NCBI RefSeq assembly: GCF_963576545.1
Contig: NC_083655.1
Coordinates: 21,436,204 to 21,500,203, forward strand
Direction: 5' to 3'
Source of the DNA: Limanda limanda
Lineage: Eukaryota; Chordata; Actinopteri; Pleuronectiformes; Pleuronectidae
Length of the DNA stretch: 64,000 bases
Under the pieces are notes generated by a model. That model did no database searches and was not told the DNA's origin. It saw nothing but the letters and a program-made list of their open reading frames with translations. Every line of letters starts with the position of its first letter. The first letter of the stretch is position 1. A program made the position numbers and the translations under genes. Shown here piece by piece: positions 11,501-26,500 of the stretch.

Positions 11501-14500
11501 CTGTTCCCTCCAACCGGCTGGCTGCTCCCCTTTACTGTGGACTCTGAAGTGCAATAAGGCTCCACTGTGAAGCTCCAGGCTTCTTTTCCTCCAAAGTGGA
11601 ACAAATGGAAGCATGAGGAGGGCTGAACAACTGTTATCTCAAACTGGAGGTAAACAAAGGATTGAATCACATGTAGAAGGGTTCAGGGAGGGACAAGGCC
11701 AGTAGCCTAGATGAGGGATAAAGACGATGGCGTTAGTGCAGATATGGTTTTTCACCACCAAGCTCTTGTGTTGATGGTATTTCACTTCCCCGTCTGATAC
11801 ACAACATTTGTATCTTGTTGGATAAGGTGATCATAGTTGTGCTGTGGTTCTGACATTTGAGAATAAACACTTCACATAATAAAAAGTAAACTAAACAAAT
11901 TGTATTAAAATTGATTGGATATGTTATGGATTGAGGCTGATAATTTTACACAAAAATGTATTTGTTAATAATAGCAGATTATGAGTTCACATAACCTAAA
12001 TATTTCAGAAAAATTCATTAAGTTCACAAACACAATCACTTCATAGTGACAAAATGTTATACTTCGTACACACTTTTTAAAGTTTGAATCAAATATCTTT
12101 TTATGTGACTTCTGTTGTGAGTATTACGAAATTGCTAGTCAGCAATGTTGAAAATGGACATCAGCCTTCATAGAGACATCCACTACCTAGGGGTCAAGGA
12201 CTGAAAAACCGAGATACCTTCAGGCCCAAAGGATAGTACGACCATTGGTTGTAAATTACAGACTGACTGAATGTAATGGCTCCCACTTCATTCTCAGTGT
12301 CACTTGGAGGAGGGTCTAAGGTATTGTTGCATTGGTCAGTAAAACTATTAGTTTGAATTTTAACTTCTGTCTGTTGTGATAAATGAATAATTTCATGTTT
12401 GTTAGGCTTAAACAGAGTCCCAATCTTGATGTTCATTGGGATGGAATGTTGTCCTTTTGATGGCAACAGTTGTTTTTCTGATCATGATCGATGCCTTTTG
12501 ACACTCTTTAACTAACTGTACTTTATAGTGGCCCATGGTTTATTTTGTAGTCTTGTAGTATTAATTTTTGTGGCTAAACTTTGAGCATTTTAATGGCTTC
12601 CTTAAATGGGATACAAATGTTTGTTGTCATACATAAAAGAATGTTATATTTATTTGTGACTATGTTTCTGTAAACAATGAAATTCAATATATTGTCCCTA
12701 AGTCTACAAATGGACAAATATATCAATGAAGAAATAAGTTATCTGTTGAATACAAATTCAGAGGCAGTCCAGCTTTTGTGATGCTTCTTATTGCAGGCTC
12801 AATACAACATAGCAGCATCATATCAAGCTCTATAGACCCATATTAGATCAACCTAGGCACACAGACAGAGGGTAAAGCGGAAGGACAATGTCAGTGATCC
12901 AGTCAGCACGAATGAAAAGAGCCTGATAGAACGGACCAATACGTGTCACAGATAGAGAATGTTCGCGTGTGACAGAAACAGAAGTAATGGAGGTGGAATA
13001 AAGAGGATGAGACACAGAGATGAGGCTGGGTGAGTGTGAGCAGATGTAGGGCAATGGAGCATCTCTTCTGAGCTGAGCTCCCCCAGAGGAGCCAAGGCTA
13101 TTCAAAGAGAGAGAGAGAGAGCAATAGGACTACGAAGACATCTTGTTCTGTGATTTTTATTACGCGCCTATATCACCACACCGATTGCACTGTTTGCTCT
13201 ATGAGCCTTCAGCATATTCACTTATTTAACTCAAGTTACGGTAGTTTAAAAGGCAGGCAGGGGTAAACAGTGTTGCAGCTAAATCTAATACAATTTAAGT
13301 CAATTGTGACCTCTTCTTCAGACGTAACTTCAGTTGTGCACCATAGCGTCATCAAGTGTTTTGGCCTTGTTATCAATGATTCAGGCCAAAGGGTACGATG
13401 AGGCTTAAGGTTAATCTGACTGGCTACTGGCCTGTATGGCAGTTGAGTTGCTTATTTCGTTGTGTCCATTTCCATCCTCTTTTAAGTGATGGTGAAACAG
13501 CCCCTTTAGATGTTTCTCTGGATCCGGGAGAGTCATCTACAGCCTTGTTCTGGTGATTTTAAACTCCTCTACAAGACTAGAGAGAGGCAGCTGGAGGATG
13601 CCGTGTCTATATAGGCTGATATTGAATGAAAAACAGGGTAAACATGTCTATCCTTGTTCAGACAAAGATGGACTCGTCAGCAGAAGGCATGTGTATAAAT
13701 AGAGCCAAAATAAAACATACCAAAGGTTAAATGGGTTACTGGTGGAAAAAAGAGAATCCAACCAATTTCAACATTCCAAATATACCCAATGCAGTTAACA
13801 ATATCTGTTTTTGATTCTATAATAAACATGACTGTGGTCAATAAATTCACGTAAATGCCTAATAAAACAAATGTGAAAAAAAGCATGTATGCAAACAACG
13901 GCAACAAATATTTTGTCGAAAGTTCCAATCAACATTTTCAGTCAAAAAAGGAGAATTTTCTGTCATTAAATGCGTCAACATATGAAAACAAGCCTTTAAA
14001 TCAAAGGCGGTTTACAGTTGTGTCATCTTCTGCCCCGTTTGAATAAACGTGTACATCAATATATGTCGATAATGCTCCTTGACCTTGGTGGCTACCAGCC
14101 AATAAACCAAACAAAGAAGAAGATGAAATTTGACTTTGTCTAATGAGATGGTAGGTGGGCAACGTGCCAACTGTTTACTCAGCTCAGGCATAAAAAAAAG
14201 GTACATACATACATACATGTTACACAGTGTGTCTTTCACTTTGTGAAAATGTTGAAAATGACAAAATATTTCTTCAGCTGCAAATTAACTGAAGTTGATG
14301 TACGTATAAGGTGTGAATTGTGAATATATTTGTTACCGTTATTTCACTCCATAAGAGACGTTTTCACTATGCACCTTCTCGATGAGTTTACATATTTCTC
14401 TTAACACATCTGATTTTCTACTGAGTGACTTGAATCATTAAAATTTGGGAAACTCGACTCAATGAGAAAGCTACACGACTGCTAACACCGCACCCACCAA

Positions 14501-17500
14501 AAAGAACTGCCAGCCAAATCCCACTGGAACCTGCTTTCCATTTTTACACTTCTATTATTCAAAGTATCTTCCCTGTTCTCTCATGTCTGTAATCACTGAG
14601 GGAACGCCAGGAACACTCGGGAACCAGCAGAGTCTGAAAAACTTGCTGAGGAGCACTGAAAGGCACAAGTCCAAACACATCCAAGTTTGTCCAGGAATTA
14701 ACATTGATGGGTTTATCCACGAAGGTGACTTGTGTACAAGCTTTGGCAGCACATAGGTAGGGGATCTCATACTCTCTTATAAGAGGTCCGATGATGCATT
14801 TTAAATTAAGTGTTAATTTTTTAGTCAAGTAAAAAAAAAAATCTATGTACAACCATGTTAGAGAGAAGAATTGAAGCATAAAAACAGATAACTATCCACC
14901 TCATAAGACGTGATTCAGCAGTTTCCAAATAATTATGTCAATTTTCATTGCTCCCTGCATCCATGAGTGAAGGTAACTCCTACTGGACAGCTCAGCTGAA
15001 ATCACACATATTCAACAAGACAGCAGTGCGAATAACAAAGGAAAAGATCCTTGTGGTCATCAGTGGAGCAGTCACGATATGAGCAAACGCTGAAGATTTC
15101 TTTACTGTTCTTTGTAAACTTTGACAATAGCTTGCTGGTAGCTTGTCTGTGAGTCATGTTTAGGACTCTTCATGATAATGACATAACGGTTAGGGGTTAC
15201 TGGCACTGACATAGAAACAGACAATAGGCTTGTGTGCACACACACACACACACACATATACAGTTGTGTCTCCATGACTTAAGGCGACATTAGACTTACT
15301 CTAACCTTAACCATAGTTAGTACTTGCATGCCTACTTACTACTTGCCCAACCTTAACCCGTGAACTGGACTCGGTTGAGTTTCTTGAAGACATTTCACCT
15401 CTTATCCAAGAGGCTTCTTTATCGAACCGACTGCTGCCCACAATCATCTAAAGCATAGGTCACCGCCGTGGTCCAGACGCCGTTCTATATGGACCCAGAC
15501 TTGTTATTAGATTTTGATGGAGCATTTCTGTTTCATCCTGCGCAACGAGAGGCAGTGGGGCACTAAGAGAAAGGCCGTGTCTAAGCTGTTTAGTGGTAAT
15601 ATTTGTTTAGATTGTTTATGTGTGAAATGTAGTGAAGAAGAAAAGGGGAAACTCAAACTACATTTTTTTTCTTCTAAAATTAAGTACTTGTCAGATGACT
15701 TTTTCTAAAGGTCTTTAATTCATTTTTAAATGCACACCTTATTTTATTAGAAACGAGAAAATAACATTTAATTTATTAATATTTAATTTTTAGAGTACCC
15801 TCCAGTGCGATGTGGAAATTTATAATAAACATTGTTGAATAACTATTGAATTGCACTTTTTCTATATTTTATTTGACAGCTGTCAGTTTTTGACTTCATA
15901 CAGACATTGATACAACTACTAGACTACCTCCAAATAAAATATCACTGAATCATAACGCATGTCAATATAATGTTTCTTTTAAGAATCATTTCATTTAATT
16001 AAATACCCCTGATCTAAAGTGTGGGAGTTTTTAGTCAGAGACCTTTTTTTTTGTTTTGCTGTTGGACAGCTTAATGTAGATTGAGATATTCCTTTTACTT
16101 GAATGGAAAAAGCTCTTGCACTCATTTTATTTTTGGACATTTTTTTTAAGGGACTGTAAAGGGCAGATTAGCAGTTCAGACCTGGCAATTCTTTTGTGGA
16201 ATCATACCCTGCAGTGCGAATTTAGTGACAGCTCTGAGTTGAGTTGCATGTTGCAGCTGAATACCCCTCACCTCATCCTCCCCTTCCAAACATAAAAAAA
16301 AGAGAACCTGTGGTAGCCTTCAGTTTTCATAAAAACTCAAAGGGTGTTTAGTTTGACCAGTCTGGGCTACTGTAAAAAACATGGCGGCCTCCATGGAGAG
16401 GACCCGCTCCTGATGTATATATAAAGGAGTTAAATATAAAGAACCCATTCTAGGATAAGAGATCCACAATTTGTACAAGTTAGATGATACCAGGATTATC
16501 AGGATACTGTTCAGGGATGGTTTCTGACAAATTAATTTCCTGGGACTCCCAGCAGCCAGTTCAAACTGAAGAAGCACATAGATAAACCATGACCTATGAC
16601 TGATCATTTTCAGACTTTGTCTTTTCCCTAATTTGTAATGATTAATGAAGGCAAGTCTCCATAATGTAACAGATTTCGGTCATTGTAACCTGGTCCACAC
16701 ACAAATACACGTATACATATATAAACACACAAGAAAATATGTAAAGGGTTTATATTTCAATAGCACTTTTCTAGTCTTTATGACCAGACCAGACCAGAGA
16801 GCCTAACAGTACAGGTTTTGCCATTCACCCATTCAAAAACACATTCATACAGTTTTACTCTGTGCAGCACTTTCTCCCAGTAGTGAGAGGACAAGGTTCT
16901 GACACAGATCCTCTTCAAGTTACCGGTCATCCTATCTCAATGCGGTCATTGAGGTAGGATGAGAGCAGGGAGAGAGCACAGCCTGAGACACCCAGATCCT
17001 GAAGGGTGGAAATAAGGATCTGGTGGTTCACTATGTCAAATACAGCAGAAAAGTCTAGAACAGTGAACACCAACCTTTACGAGCCCAAGATCACTTATTA
17101 ATTCCAAACGTAAGCCGAGATCTACCGCCCTGATGTCTTCCAAGAAACCCACTTAGGAGGTTCATATTGATTCGTTTTTGCAATTTCTGTTCAAGGCTGA
17201 ATGTACAACCATAAATATACATAAAGAAGCAGTTGTGCAACTTTATCTATTCATTGCACAATATTCACATTAATATCAATTCATATTTACAGCATCTGTT
17301 CAGTGCACAATATTTAACTTCAGTTCAACAATATGTTCTGCAGAGGAGCTGCTACTGCAGCACAATGTTTTTGACATAGGCTTCGCCTTGAATACGGCCA
17401 TAAATATAACTATTTCCTTGTATAAAAGTAGTCCCTTATGCTCAAATAAATACAAGTACTAAACAGTATGAAGCCGTTTTTAAAGAAAAGAATGGATTCC

Positions 17501-20500
17501 CTTAACAGAAACGCTGGAGTGCTTTTATTTTGAAAAGCATACAGAAAGTCGTTTTAACATTTTAACATGCATGTTTGTGACATTATTTCAGCAGATAAAA
17601 ATTTAAACTCAGGTGAAATATCATTTTCTCTGTTTATTCTTCTGTGAAACACAACGTTTATCTGTCTATGACACAAACATATTTACAACACTTCTCGAAC
17701 CTGTTTCAAAGTAAAATCACTCCAGCGTTTCACTTTCTGAATCCATTAATTTGTTCTAACGGGGCTTTGATTGTTATCGACAGACCAGAAGATGTGCTTT
17801 GGGCTGCAGTAATAGAGGCAGAAAAATAGGAGAGAATATACTGATAAGTGAGCAGGTCATCAGGGTGTTTAGATTTTCACCATTTCATTGCTGATGCTCG
17901 CATAGTGGCTCTGTTGGTGTCCACCTAGTCACACAACCACAGAGCAGGTGAGGACTTGCGCCACTGTTGTGAAGTAGTGTCTGTGGCAGAGTTAGAATGC
18001 AAGTGAGAAAGTGAGAAAGAGTCAGATGAAGGAAGGCCTGATAAAACAGGAGGCCAGAGAGGAGGAAGAGAGGGAGCAAATGGTGCGACGGACAGGTACA
18101 GAATCGTTTGATATGGTCGGGTTGTCAGATTGTGAGAGTGGTAGAGATTAAGAGATACAGAAGTGGTCAGATACATGAAGAGGGGTTACAGTGAGGTTAG
18201 AGGTAGAGCAGTTTCTGGTGAAAATAAAGTCAAGGTGGTTACCAGCGTTGTGAGTAGGAGTGGAAGGACGGAGTGAGAGGGCAAAGAGAGAAAATAAAAG
18301 TAATAGGTCAGATGACTTCTCCTCTGTATGTTGAAGTCACCCAGAAGGATAAGTGGAGGGCCGTTTTCAGGGAAGTTTGATAGGAGGACGTCTAATTCTT
18401 CCAAAAAATCTCCCAAAGAACCTGGGGGGCGATATAAAACAACAATTGTCAATAGTTAGTCACAGCGTGAAATTCAAAAGACAATAGGGTAAGATGTGGC
18501 AGCGGGTAGAGAGAAAAATTCACTTTGGGTAGGAATGGGTATATAGTCTATTTACCTCTCAGGTAGAAAGTAAAATAGAACTTAGCCCTTCACAGAATTG
18601 GAATAAAATTCATGCATTTTAACTCTAACTGGTTCTCTTTAACTCTCAAACACTTAAGTGAAACAAATCCTAGCACATACAATTCAAGGTAAGACAAAAC
18701 AGTATAAACTAGCAATCTAGGCTAACCTAAGAAAGCAGATACAATCAGAATCAGAAGGTATTTATTGCCACGTAGGTTTACACCTACCTGGAATTTGCTC
18801 TGGTTATTGGTGCATACAATGAACATAGAAACATAAAAACACAATAAATACCACACACATAAGAAAAAACAAGAAAAGAACAATATATATTTACTCACTT
18901 TTTATTTCTTATTTACACACTTTTTCTAATATTTATACAAAGTAACATTTATTTAGACATAAACATATCTATATAAAAATATATAAAAGATAAAAGATAT
19001 AAAAAGTAAGTAGTAAAAAGTGAAATGCAAAACAGTAGAACAGTGTAGTATTAGTATAGTATTCTAGCAGAGAAGCGAGTGTTGACACCACTGACCTACA
19101 TATCTAATTTCTAGAAGCTGAGATGCTTGGCGAGAGGTGGGAGATGCTGACAGTAAGCCAAGAAAACGGACCTGAGAGAGAAGGGGGGAGGGGGGAGGTG
19201 GTGTGGAGCTCAGCTGGATGCTGCAGGAGCTCGTCCAGTAAGGATGCATCCTCTTTGCATGATGCTTCTTGCAGATATGCATCGAGTCATGGCTCAGTAT
19301 AAACCACAGTGCATCTTTGAAGGAACAAGAAAGACCACAATGTTAAGATTTCAGAAAAGTCGTCTCTGTTAATATGTGACTTAAAATGAGAATATGTTCT
19401 TGGTGAGGTTGAGAGTAATGTGTGCAGGTTAAGAGTTCTCGTTCTTTCATTCATCCATGGATGTTAAATAAACTGAATGGTTCAAATTTACATATTTTTG
19501 TAAGGAAGGAAGAGGAGAGTGGCGGGAATGATAGAAAAAAACAGGATGGAAGGACAAGAAAACTAGTGTTAGTGAGGAACCTTTGGCAAAAATGGGAGAC
19601 ACATAAAGGGAAGGAAGTCTCCAAACAGTGACTCTCTGTGTGGTTGTTTGTGTGTATCCACGATTGTGTATTAGTAGCTCAGCATCCAGCAGAAGTGTGT
19701 CGACTTGAAGAGATCTCCCTTTGTTGGGCTCCCACTGGGGCCCTCCTCCATCACACTGCTCTACTTAGCATTAGCTGAGCGAGCCTTGCGCCTGCCACTG
19801 TGTACCAGTGAGTCAGGGTATTAAGCTGCATGATAAAACCCATGAAGCTCAAGGCCACATTCATCTCCCACTGACAAATCTAACTGCAGGCTACTTATCT
19901 GCCTTTACGCATCAGATATCTGCCTTCACATGCACCTCACTTCCTCCGTGCTAATCTTCCATTGGGCACCACTGAGCCAGGGGGTTGTTGGAAAACATTC
20001 AGGAAAAATTCTGACGCAACAAAACTGCAGCAGAACTTTTCAGTCTATTTTAGGTGTGACGACCCTCTCAAAGCAGGCCTCTCTCTGCAGGAGCCTGATG
20101 GGAGGAATTGGTCATCAGGGAGATTCACCTCACCTGGTCGGACAACAGTATATAAACTGGTGACATTCAGCAAGTCTGTCTCTCCCCCATGGCTTCCGCA
20201 GCATTTGGTGTTGGTTATATATTGATGTATACATTTACCTTTCCTTCAATACAGTTATTTTTAGGTTTCCCTTACTTTGTCCAGCATAGAGCCAGGTTGT
20301 GACAACTTGTAGGTCTCACTTAAATCATTTGTGCCATTTCAGACCATCTCTCTCTTTGTTATATGTTGTATATGGTGTTTTATAGGAGGTTTTAAAACTT
20401 TTTGTACGTCTTGTTTCTGCAATACACAAACATCTGAGTTTGATAAACTGTCATCAACATCAAAAACTTTGAAAACTCCCTGCTTACAAAAAGATGAAAT

Positions 20501-23500
20501 ATGATTTGATGGTTTAGGGTCTTACACACTCTCATGCAAACATATGCACCAACATTGTTTTGTGAATAGTGTCGAGACGTTTCTCGCGCATATACAATTA
20601 TAAATCTACAAATGCATTAAGAGAAGTACAGATATAAATGCTGCCATTATGTCAAGCCATTTGTAGTAAAATTCCACAGCTCGCCACAAACTACTTTCAC
20701 CTTATACAACATCATTAAATTGTAAAGAATGATATTTACATTTTTACGCAATTCTTCTCACAACGTAGAAAAGAATCAAACCTCAGAGCCTGGAAAAGCT
20801 TTTCTTTATAGGTTCTTTCCTCCATATCTATTGGCTTAGAGAATAAGGAGTTTGACGCTTTGTTATATATCATGACATAAATCACTGATTGGAAGACAAA
20901 ACAAAGTTGTGACATTGACTACAAAAGGATCAAACGCAGCAGTGAGAGATTTATGAGAGAAATTGCGCAGAAAAAAAACAATGAAAGTAAAAAAGGTTTG
21001 TAATATGATCACCATACAAATAATGGGTAAAAAAACTAACAAAGTTGTGATTGAGATTTATTCCAATGTAAGCAAAGGGACTATGATATAAGAATGCTTT
21101 GATACAGGCTGATTCCCTGAATTACTCAATATTATTGAAACTTGGTGGAAGGATGGTGTATCTATTAACTTTAGGAGCAGATTTAATTTATGGGGCAATT
21201 TTTTTTTTAAATGTTATATTGCTAGATAGGGCAGTTTTCAACATTGTTGGACATTCATTTCTCAATAAATAATGCAGACATCTTGGTAAAAACAGAAGAA
21301 CACTGAGATGACTGACATCTATGAGTGTGTGCAATTTAGTGAAACTTGATTGAATTTTAGGGGAGTGTTGGGCCTTGGAGGTAATACTGTCATTCAAGTT
21401 TTTGTGAGTGAAATGAATGAGTATCCAGAAGTATTGATGAAATCGTTCGCAGCTTGGCTTTAAACTGTGGTAAAATTCAAGATGCATAGTTGTACCATTT
21501 CGTCTTTCATTACTGTGTTGATTTGATACTGTCCAGCATCAACCAGAGTTAGCAATTCTCCAAGACACGAGCAACGTGCGTTATTTGTGTATGTGGTGAA
21601 AAGAGCGGAAGGCTGACAGTGGGCTGTTACAGCAGGAGAGCTGCTACCATCCATTGTCTCCAACATTGTGTGCGTTTGGGGTCAACATCTACACTTCATG
21701 TAATGAGTTATTGACCTTCTCTTTACATTCATTTACAGAACATTTCTACAATACAGCAATAATACAGATTATCATTATATAACATTTTTACACTGTTTCA
21801 TCTCTACCTAGAAGCAAAAGAGAGGTGTACATAGTGTAATAAGATCGAGAGGAAGTCAGGTGCTTGCCCATGTAGCAATTTATATATAGGTCAGGATGAA
21901 TGAAAGATCAGGATCAGGATATTGCAATTAAATGTTCTGTCTGTGGTTACGATTCTCACAGCAATGTTCCAGGCAAGTTGCACAAACTGATGACTGATGT
22001 AGCATAAAGGACGTTAATGAGCTACTTATACATATGCATAGAAACATGTTCATGCTCTTGTATTTAAATGGTAAATTTTTCACATTTTATACGTAGATGG
22101 TTGTATAACATCTCAGTACAGAACAGCAATACAGTAAAGCTTGCACGACGTTATAAAAACATGTTGTGTACTCTTTGAACTAAGAAACGGTACAATGAAC
22201 AGGTGCTATCTTGAAGAAGAGTTCTCATTCTATATGATGTGGCATCCAAAACACTGAGATAGGGGAAACTGCACTATGTGGCCAAGGGAAAACCCCACAA
22301 AACAGAGCAAAGATTATTGGGGTGTCTCTCTGGTGAACTCAACATCTCTGCTATCTCACTGCCCTAGACAAGACTGGATATCCACTAGTAAAATGCCACC
22401 AGCTCATAGTACACAGTATTGAGACAGGTCAGTGGTCGAATAGCTGTAGCTATCTAAAGCAGAGGTCTTCAACAGGGGTTCCGGGACCGGGACCGGGCTC
22501 GCAAAATTTTAGTTTGAGATGATTTTTTTATAATTTTTTATTTATTTTCCAACCAATTTTTTTTCCACAAATTTAAATGTGTTTAAATACACATTAACAT
22601 GCATCAAACATATTGTCAGGTTGATATGACCCCCTGCCTGACAACCTCCATCCGTCCAAGGTTAGATAAGTTGTGTGCTACCCATCAGGATCCGACATCG
22701 CACTAATGTGGGAGTATGTGGTGGCTTGAGGATTCACTGTCTCCTCTACATGTATGTTTCAAATAAAAACATGAATCTGTGAATTATTGTAATAGCTCTG
22801 TGCAAGATGTATGTTTATAAATGGCAGTGGCATGGCCACCCTGTACCTTGCACATGTTTAAATTAAAAACATGGATATATGAACCTGTCTTATATAGCTT
22901 AGTATTGAATGCATAATAACAGGTAAGCTATGTTTATACATGGCACTAGGCTCAGTTTATTATAAAACACTATTTTATGCAATATATATAGTAAGGGGTC
23001 CCTGCTCCATCTCTCCATCAGTTTGGGGGCCTTGGCCTGAAAAACGTTGAAGACCCCTGATCTAAAGCATATATTTACATGACAGCTGAGCCCTCTATCA
23101 CTGGTTATATTACAGACACCATTGAAGAGCATGGATTGATTTGTTCAACTGAGAGATTAACACAAGCTTTATTACTGAAACTTTATTTCACAGCTGGGAC
23201 TGAACTGTTATGTGTTTTATGACTTTTAGACCTCAAGCTGGCTATAATAACAATAAACTAGCTGTTTCTCATTATTTTTTTGGGGGATGAGGAGGATTCA
23301 TCCACGGATCTGAGCTCAGATCAGTTGGAGCACTTGATGTTCATAAGAACAATTAATTCCACATGCCATTGTTTGTCCCCCTCAGCACCATTCCCCCCCC
23401 CCCCCCCCCCGAGGTCATGAAAACTATTTCCCATGCCTCTGTCCTTATTATTAAATCAAATTAGCATGTTCATTGAACCATAGGGTTATGGGCACATAAC

Positions 23501-26500
23501 TTGGTACATTGCAGAATTAACTGCCTGTTTATCTATTTATGTATTCATTGCCAATCTGTTAAAGCTCATTCTGCCTCAGCTGTTTATGATTCTGAACCCT
23601 CTCATAGCTTTCACTCTCCTGTATATGTCCATCGATAGCTGCCGATCCTGGTATCATCTGTGGTCAGTCTCTACTTCCTGGAGTGGACGGATGTGTTCAA
23701 GCCAGTGAAGTCGGGCTTTACCTGCCATGACCGGAGTCTGAGTCTGCCCTACATTGACCCCAACCATGAGGTCATCCCCCTGCTGATGCTGCTCAGTTTG
23801 GCCTTCGCCGGACCTGCCATCACGGTAAGGATTACTGACGTGACAGCAAACTTACACTAACTTTTAATATGATTTAACACAATGCTATGTTCTTTGACGT
23901 GACAGTATCATGTATATAAACATGGAGGTAGACCAGCAAGACGTGGTTAACGTGAGTGTGGCTTTTTTTCTTTTTTTTATCTTAATGGAACCTCACTGAG
24001 CTAGTGTTTTCATTATCTAGTTGGCTGGCTAGTTAAGCCACTGTCTTAGCTGTATCTGGCCAAGTTTGAAAGTTTTTTCAGTTGAATGCCTTTTCTGCTT
24101 AAAGAAATACAAAAATATTTTGTGTCCTGTTACCATGGAATTTCTTTCATATAGCAGTTAGTTGATTAAAAAATATTTACAGCATAATTTTGAAATCAAT
24201 TACATGTTGTCCCTTTGATTAGGGGTTGGCCCAGAAAGCAGTCAGTCTTTATCCTGACATAAACATAATATTTTTACAAGTTAATTTAAAACAGTTACAT
24301 TTTTACAAACTTTGACGTTATTCAACTGTAAAGAATGATTACAATAACAGACTACAATTCATTTTGAAGGGCTTAATGGTGGAGTTATCAAGTCTAGAAA
24401 AGTGCTATATGAGTACAGAGCATTTACCATTTAGGCTGAGGCAGAATACCCACAAACAATCCCCCAATGTTATCCATAGCCTTGGGGCTCCGCCTCACAC
24501 GGAGCAATACACACAGTAAGAGGAGCAGTGCCAGTTAAGGTGAAGCTGGTCTTTGTTGAAGAACAGTAAACAGGTCAAAATACAGAGTTTCCGCTATGGT
24601 CCACAGCTGCTCAATGATCAGCAAGTTGGGTTGTACTTTGCTAGAGTTTCCTATGTCCTCCCTCCATACTCCTGCTGACCTGTACTCACTTTAACTAATA
24701 AACACCAACACTCCTCACAAGTTATTAGGACCTGATCAGTACATGAAGTTTACTTAGTGTTTGTGTGTTTCACTCCAGAGTTTATAAGGCTGCATTTACA
24801 CACATGAAAAAATAAGTCTTCAACATTTTACGGCTCAGTACAACACGAGACGTGATGCACACGGCCATGAGATGAAAAATAAGAAAGGACGGATAGTGTG
24901 TTGTGATACACGGCAACCAGGTCTCCCAATGAAGTGGTGTATATTGCAAAGAGAAGAGGGCTAGCATAGATCCTTGTTGCACTCCTGTGGGGAGGGCTTG
25001 GGATAAGGATGTTTGTTCCTGCCACAATGCACCGAAAGAATGCCAGTAATACCAATCCCACTGTAGAAATAACGGAGACAAAGGTGTCTTTATTACCTAG
25101 TATGTGGTCAGACTGTAATGAAAGTAGAATGAACCCAGGACTCACTCCGAGAGTGATTGTCTGGCAAAAGGATGAAGATCGTACTTTCCTCTGATCTTTA
25201 AATTACCAGCTGATTTAAATTTTTATTGCAAATAATCATATTTTCCTATTATATATATATATGTGATTTGTGTTCCTAGATAGTTGCTGTGCAGATATAC
25301 ACTGAGAGTTGACATATCTCGTCATCCCAGTGAAATGGACAGTCATTTGAAATGAAGGTGGACAGAGAGGGAGGGAATAAAATAATACTTGTGCGACAGA
25401 TGCAGGTCAAGGATACAAAATATTGTAATTTAAATTAAGGTTGGACTGAAAAGATAACCAGCTGAATTAACTGTCTTTCAATCTCTTTTGGCATTAGTAT
25501 TAATCGTATCAATCATCTTATGGATCACTTTATGAAACAACTGTAAATAACCTATATTCACACAGCGCTTGTGAAGAGGGCTTCACTAACTTACGCATTC
25601 ATCCACCTATCAAAGCTGGTTCAGTATCTTTCCCACATTTCGACTGGAGCAGCTGGAGATCAAACCATTAAATGTTTCCATTTATGTCTGAAAACAATGT
25701 GAACAAATTCAGACTGACTTAACACATCTCAGCATAGGTTATAAAAGATCATTACATTGAATATAAATATTAAATATTTAAAAAACGAGGCAAAAAAAAC
25801 AGTGGCCCCAGAACTGTCTCCCATTGTTAACACATGTGTTGTTGTGTTGAACAGATTATGATTGGAGAGGCCATCCTGTTCTGCTGTCTGTCTCGGAGGA
25901 AGAGTGGTGCAGCGACAGAGGCCAACATCAACGCAGCTGGATGCAACTTCAACTCTTTCATACGCAGAGCTGTCCGATTTGTTGGTATGCTGATTTCTCT
26001 TTTTACACAGTCCTGGCAGCTAATGTTTTTTAAAGGAGCAAGAACCATCATTTACTTCAAACTAGTGTATGTCGCTTTTTTTAATATTAGAAAATAAAGA
26101 AGAAAAATACAATTTTGCTTCAAACAACCAGTGCAATGCTATATTCTTATTATGTTTTTGAGTAAATGTCACCCTTATAACTCATCAGTGAAGGCCAGGG
26201 TCAGGGGTTGGAGCATGTGACTGTCTCTGTCTCAGAGACGGGCTGTGTCGGTCTCAGTGTCTCATAGGCGAGCAAGCTCCTGACTCTTGGATTAGTTGAG
26301 ACAATGTATAATGAAGTAGATGGAGTTCTGGGTGGGGCTTAGGCTAGCACTTGCCTGAATTCCAAAATTCACATTGAGTAGCTTTAACTAATTTTATGCT
26401 AAAATCTCTCAGCACAGAGGACAATTATCCATATATTTACATGTGTCTTTAACGGTCACCATTAAAGCATGTTCTGTTGATAGAACTAATGTCTGTGTGG

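Larger units (their letters stand above)
8540..23638 (+). other. plppr4: plppr4 intron 1 (15.1 kb)
   Basis: Bounded by GTGGGT and ATAG. Holds repeat pieces listed separately (9945-10290, 15360-15425, 16320-16540, 16745-16895, 17895-18460, 18743-18870, 21270-21375, 22460-23059) and otherwise unique AT-rich DNA. No independent gene recognised in it on either strand. Confidence 0.85.

Noticed and set aside
17061..17165. hAT end (CAGTGAACACCAACCTTTACG)
   Set aside because: Looks like one hAT terminus, but I could not find a matching opposite end or an 8 bp duplication, so no element is called.
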